This document shows, piece after piece, positions 4,505 through 5,149 of a stretch of 5,149 nt of DNA; position 1 is the first letter of the stretch, and every line of letters begins with the position of its first letter. Source of the DNA: an uncultured Prevotellaceae bacterium (lineage in GTDB: Bacteria > Bacteroidota > Bacteroidia > Bacteroidales > Bacteroidaceae); NCBI GenBank assembly GCA_902775075.1, contig CACYKX010000210.1:1-5149 (forward strand), in the 5' to 3' direction. The notes beneath the pieces are model-generated. The model searched no databases, was not told where the DNA came from, and saw only the letters and a list, made by a program, of their open reading frames with translations. A program made the translations under genes and the position numbers.

Positions 4505-5149
4505 TTATCTCTTGATACGTAACTGGTAGTCTTTACCTCGCTCTGAAACGATTTCCAGATTTCCTGTCTCTTCTACAATCGGTTTCAATCTTCGTATCAA
4601 CGTATAGAGGGTTTCGCTGGCATCAGGTTTTTTAGGCCATAGGGTGTTGCAGATGTCATGCTTGGAAATCTTATGGTTGGCAGAGGTGAAGAACATTCTC
4701 ATCAGTTGCATCTGCATAGGCGTCAACTTAATAGGCTGATGATGCAAATCGTAGAAATATTCGTCGGTGGTGTTCATCATCAGTCCACCCAAAATCAGCA
4801 TACCTTTATGATGATTCTTGAAGTAGTAAAAAGAGCCGATAGTCCATAGTAAGGTGAAGAAAGAGAGAATACTGCTCATCGATTGGTCCGACATCGAGAA
4901 TATAGAAGCCGCAGAACAGTTCGCATAACTTTGAAATTCTATGGCTTGATGGTTCTTTTGCCATTTCATCTTTTTACTGCATAATCCCTCTTGCCGGTCA
5001 TTCATGGCATAATAGACGAAAGAACAATCTTTGAGCTCGTTTAGTTTCAGGTGACTGCGATAATCTTGAATCGTGTCCGGAGTAATCCAACAGGAACTTT
5101 TCTCCGCAAGAGTCAGGGCTAATGCCTGATTCATGTCATCGACGATGCG
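4505..5149 (-). CDS. Membrane-anchored winged-helix regulator (ToxR-like), N-terminus beyond the window
   Basis: The visible frame runs to the window edge: codons before the ATG at 5132-5134 read RIVDD without a stop and continue the likely domain, so that Met is probably internal and the gene is partial. Counting from it: residues 1-86 form a polar domain ('SSCWITPDTIQDYRSHL', 'CSFVYYA'); 87-105 is one transmembrane helix; 112-208 is an OmpR/PhoB-type winged helix (LTPMQMQLMRMFF..., HDICNTLWPKKPDASETLYTLIRRLKPIV, ERGKDYQLRIKR). Basic residues after the helix (KNHHK) place the wHTH in the cytoplasm and the N-terminal domain in the periplasm, which would need another membrane segment upstream of the window. 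There is no receiver domain or kinase, so it would be a one-component sensor-regulator. It has four Cys in the periplasmic part (15, 37, 52, 73). It lies 125 bp upstream of the barrel gene, its likely target. Confidence 0.82.
   Translation of the reverse strand, partial: RIVDDMNQALALTLAEKSSCWITPDTIQDYRSHLKLNELKDCSFVYYAMNDRQEGLCSKKMKWQKNHQAIEFQSYANCSAASIFSMSDQSMSSILSFFTLLWTIGSFYYFKNHHKGMLILGGLMMNTTDEYFYDLHHQPIKLTPMQMQLMRMFFTSANHKISKHDICNTLWPKKPDASETLYTLIRRLKPIVEETGNLEIVSERGKDYQLRIKR

Overview
The window looks like chromosomal DNA from a Bacteroidales bacterium, probably Prevotella or Bacteroides. Evidence: two promoter candidates of the Bacteroidota type (TTTG, about 20 bp, TAnnTTTG), A-rich ribosome-binding regions without a clear Shine-Dalgarno sequence, a TonB-receptor-like barrel protein of the Bacteroidota 'outer membrane beta-barrel' class, and a TTQK-repeat linker typical of AlbA_2-type ATP-binding proteins from this phylum. 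No rRNA, tRNA, IS element, integrase or CRISPR array is visible.

Left part (1-1266, + strand): an AT-rich promoter region and a leader of about 100 nt precede a two-gene operon. It encodes a six-segment membrane protein of 224 aa and, 3 bp later, a 95-aa winged-helix regulator. Two hairpins follow, the second resembling an intrinsic terminator. This membrane-protein plus small wHTH pairing recurs in Bacteroidota; its physiological role is not known to me.

Middle (1286-1870): gene debris. A minus-strand C-terminal fragment of an AlbA_2/AAA-4-like ATP-binding protein (TTQK linker plus wHTH) and a plus-strand C-terminal fragment of a DUF4374-like surface protein meet head to head around 1535-1573. 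Both have lost their 5' parts, which marks an old deletion or recombination joint. A 13-bp hairpin with a T-rich tail (1826-1870) closes the + strand fragment and runs into the 3' end of the next gene.

Right part (1843-5149, - strand), in transcription order: a membrane-anchored wHTH regulator whose N-terminus lies beyond the window edge; a 125-bp spacer with a well-formed promoter and phased 9-bp repeats; a 679-aa outer-membrane beta-barrel protein; and, overlapping by 4 bp (ATGA), a 166-aa exported protein of unknown function. The layout suggests a one-component, ToxR-like circuit. In this reading a regulator with a periplasmic domain and a cytoplasmic OmpR/PhoB-type winged helix controls the adjacent outer-membrane gene through the 11-bp phased repeats. 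That link is inference from position and family habits.
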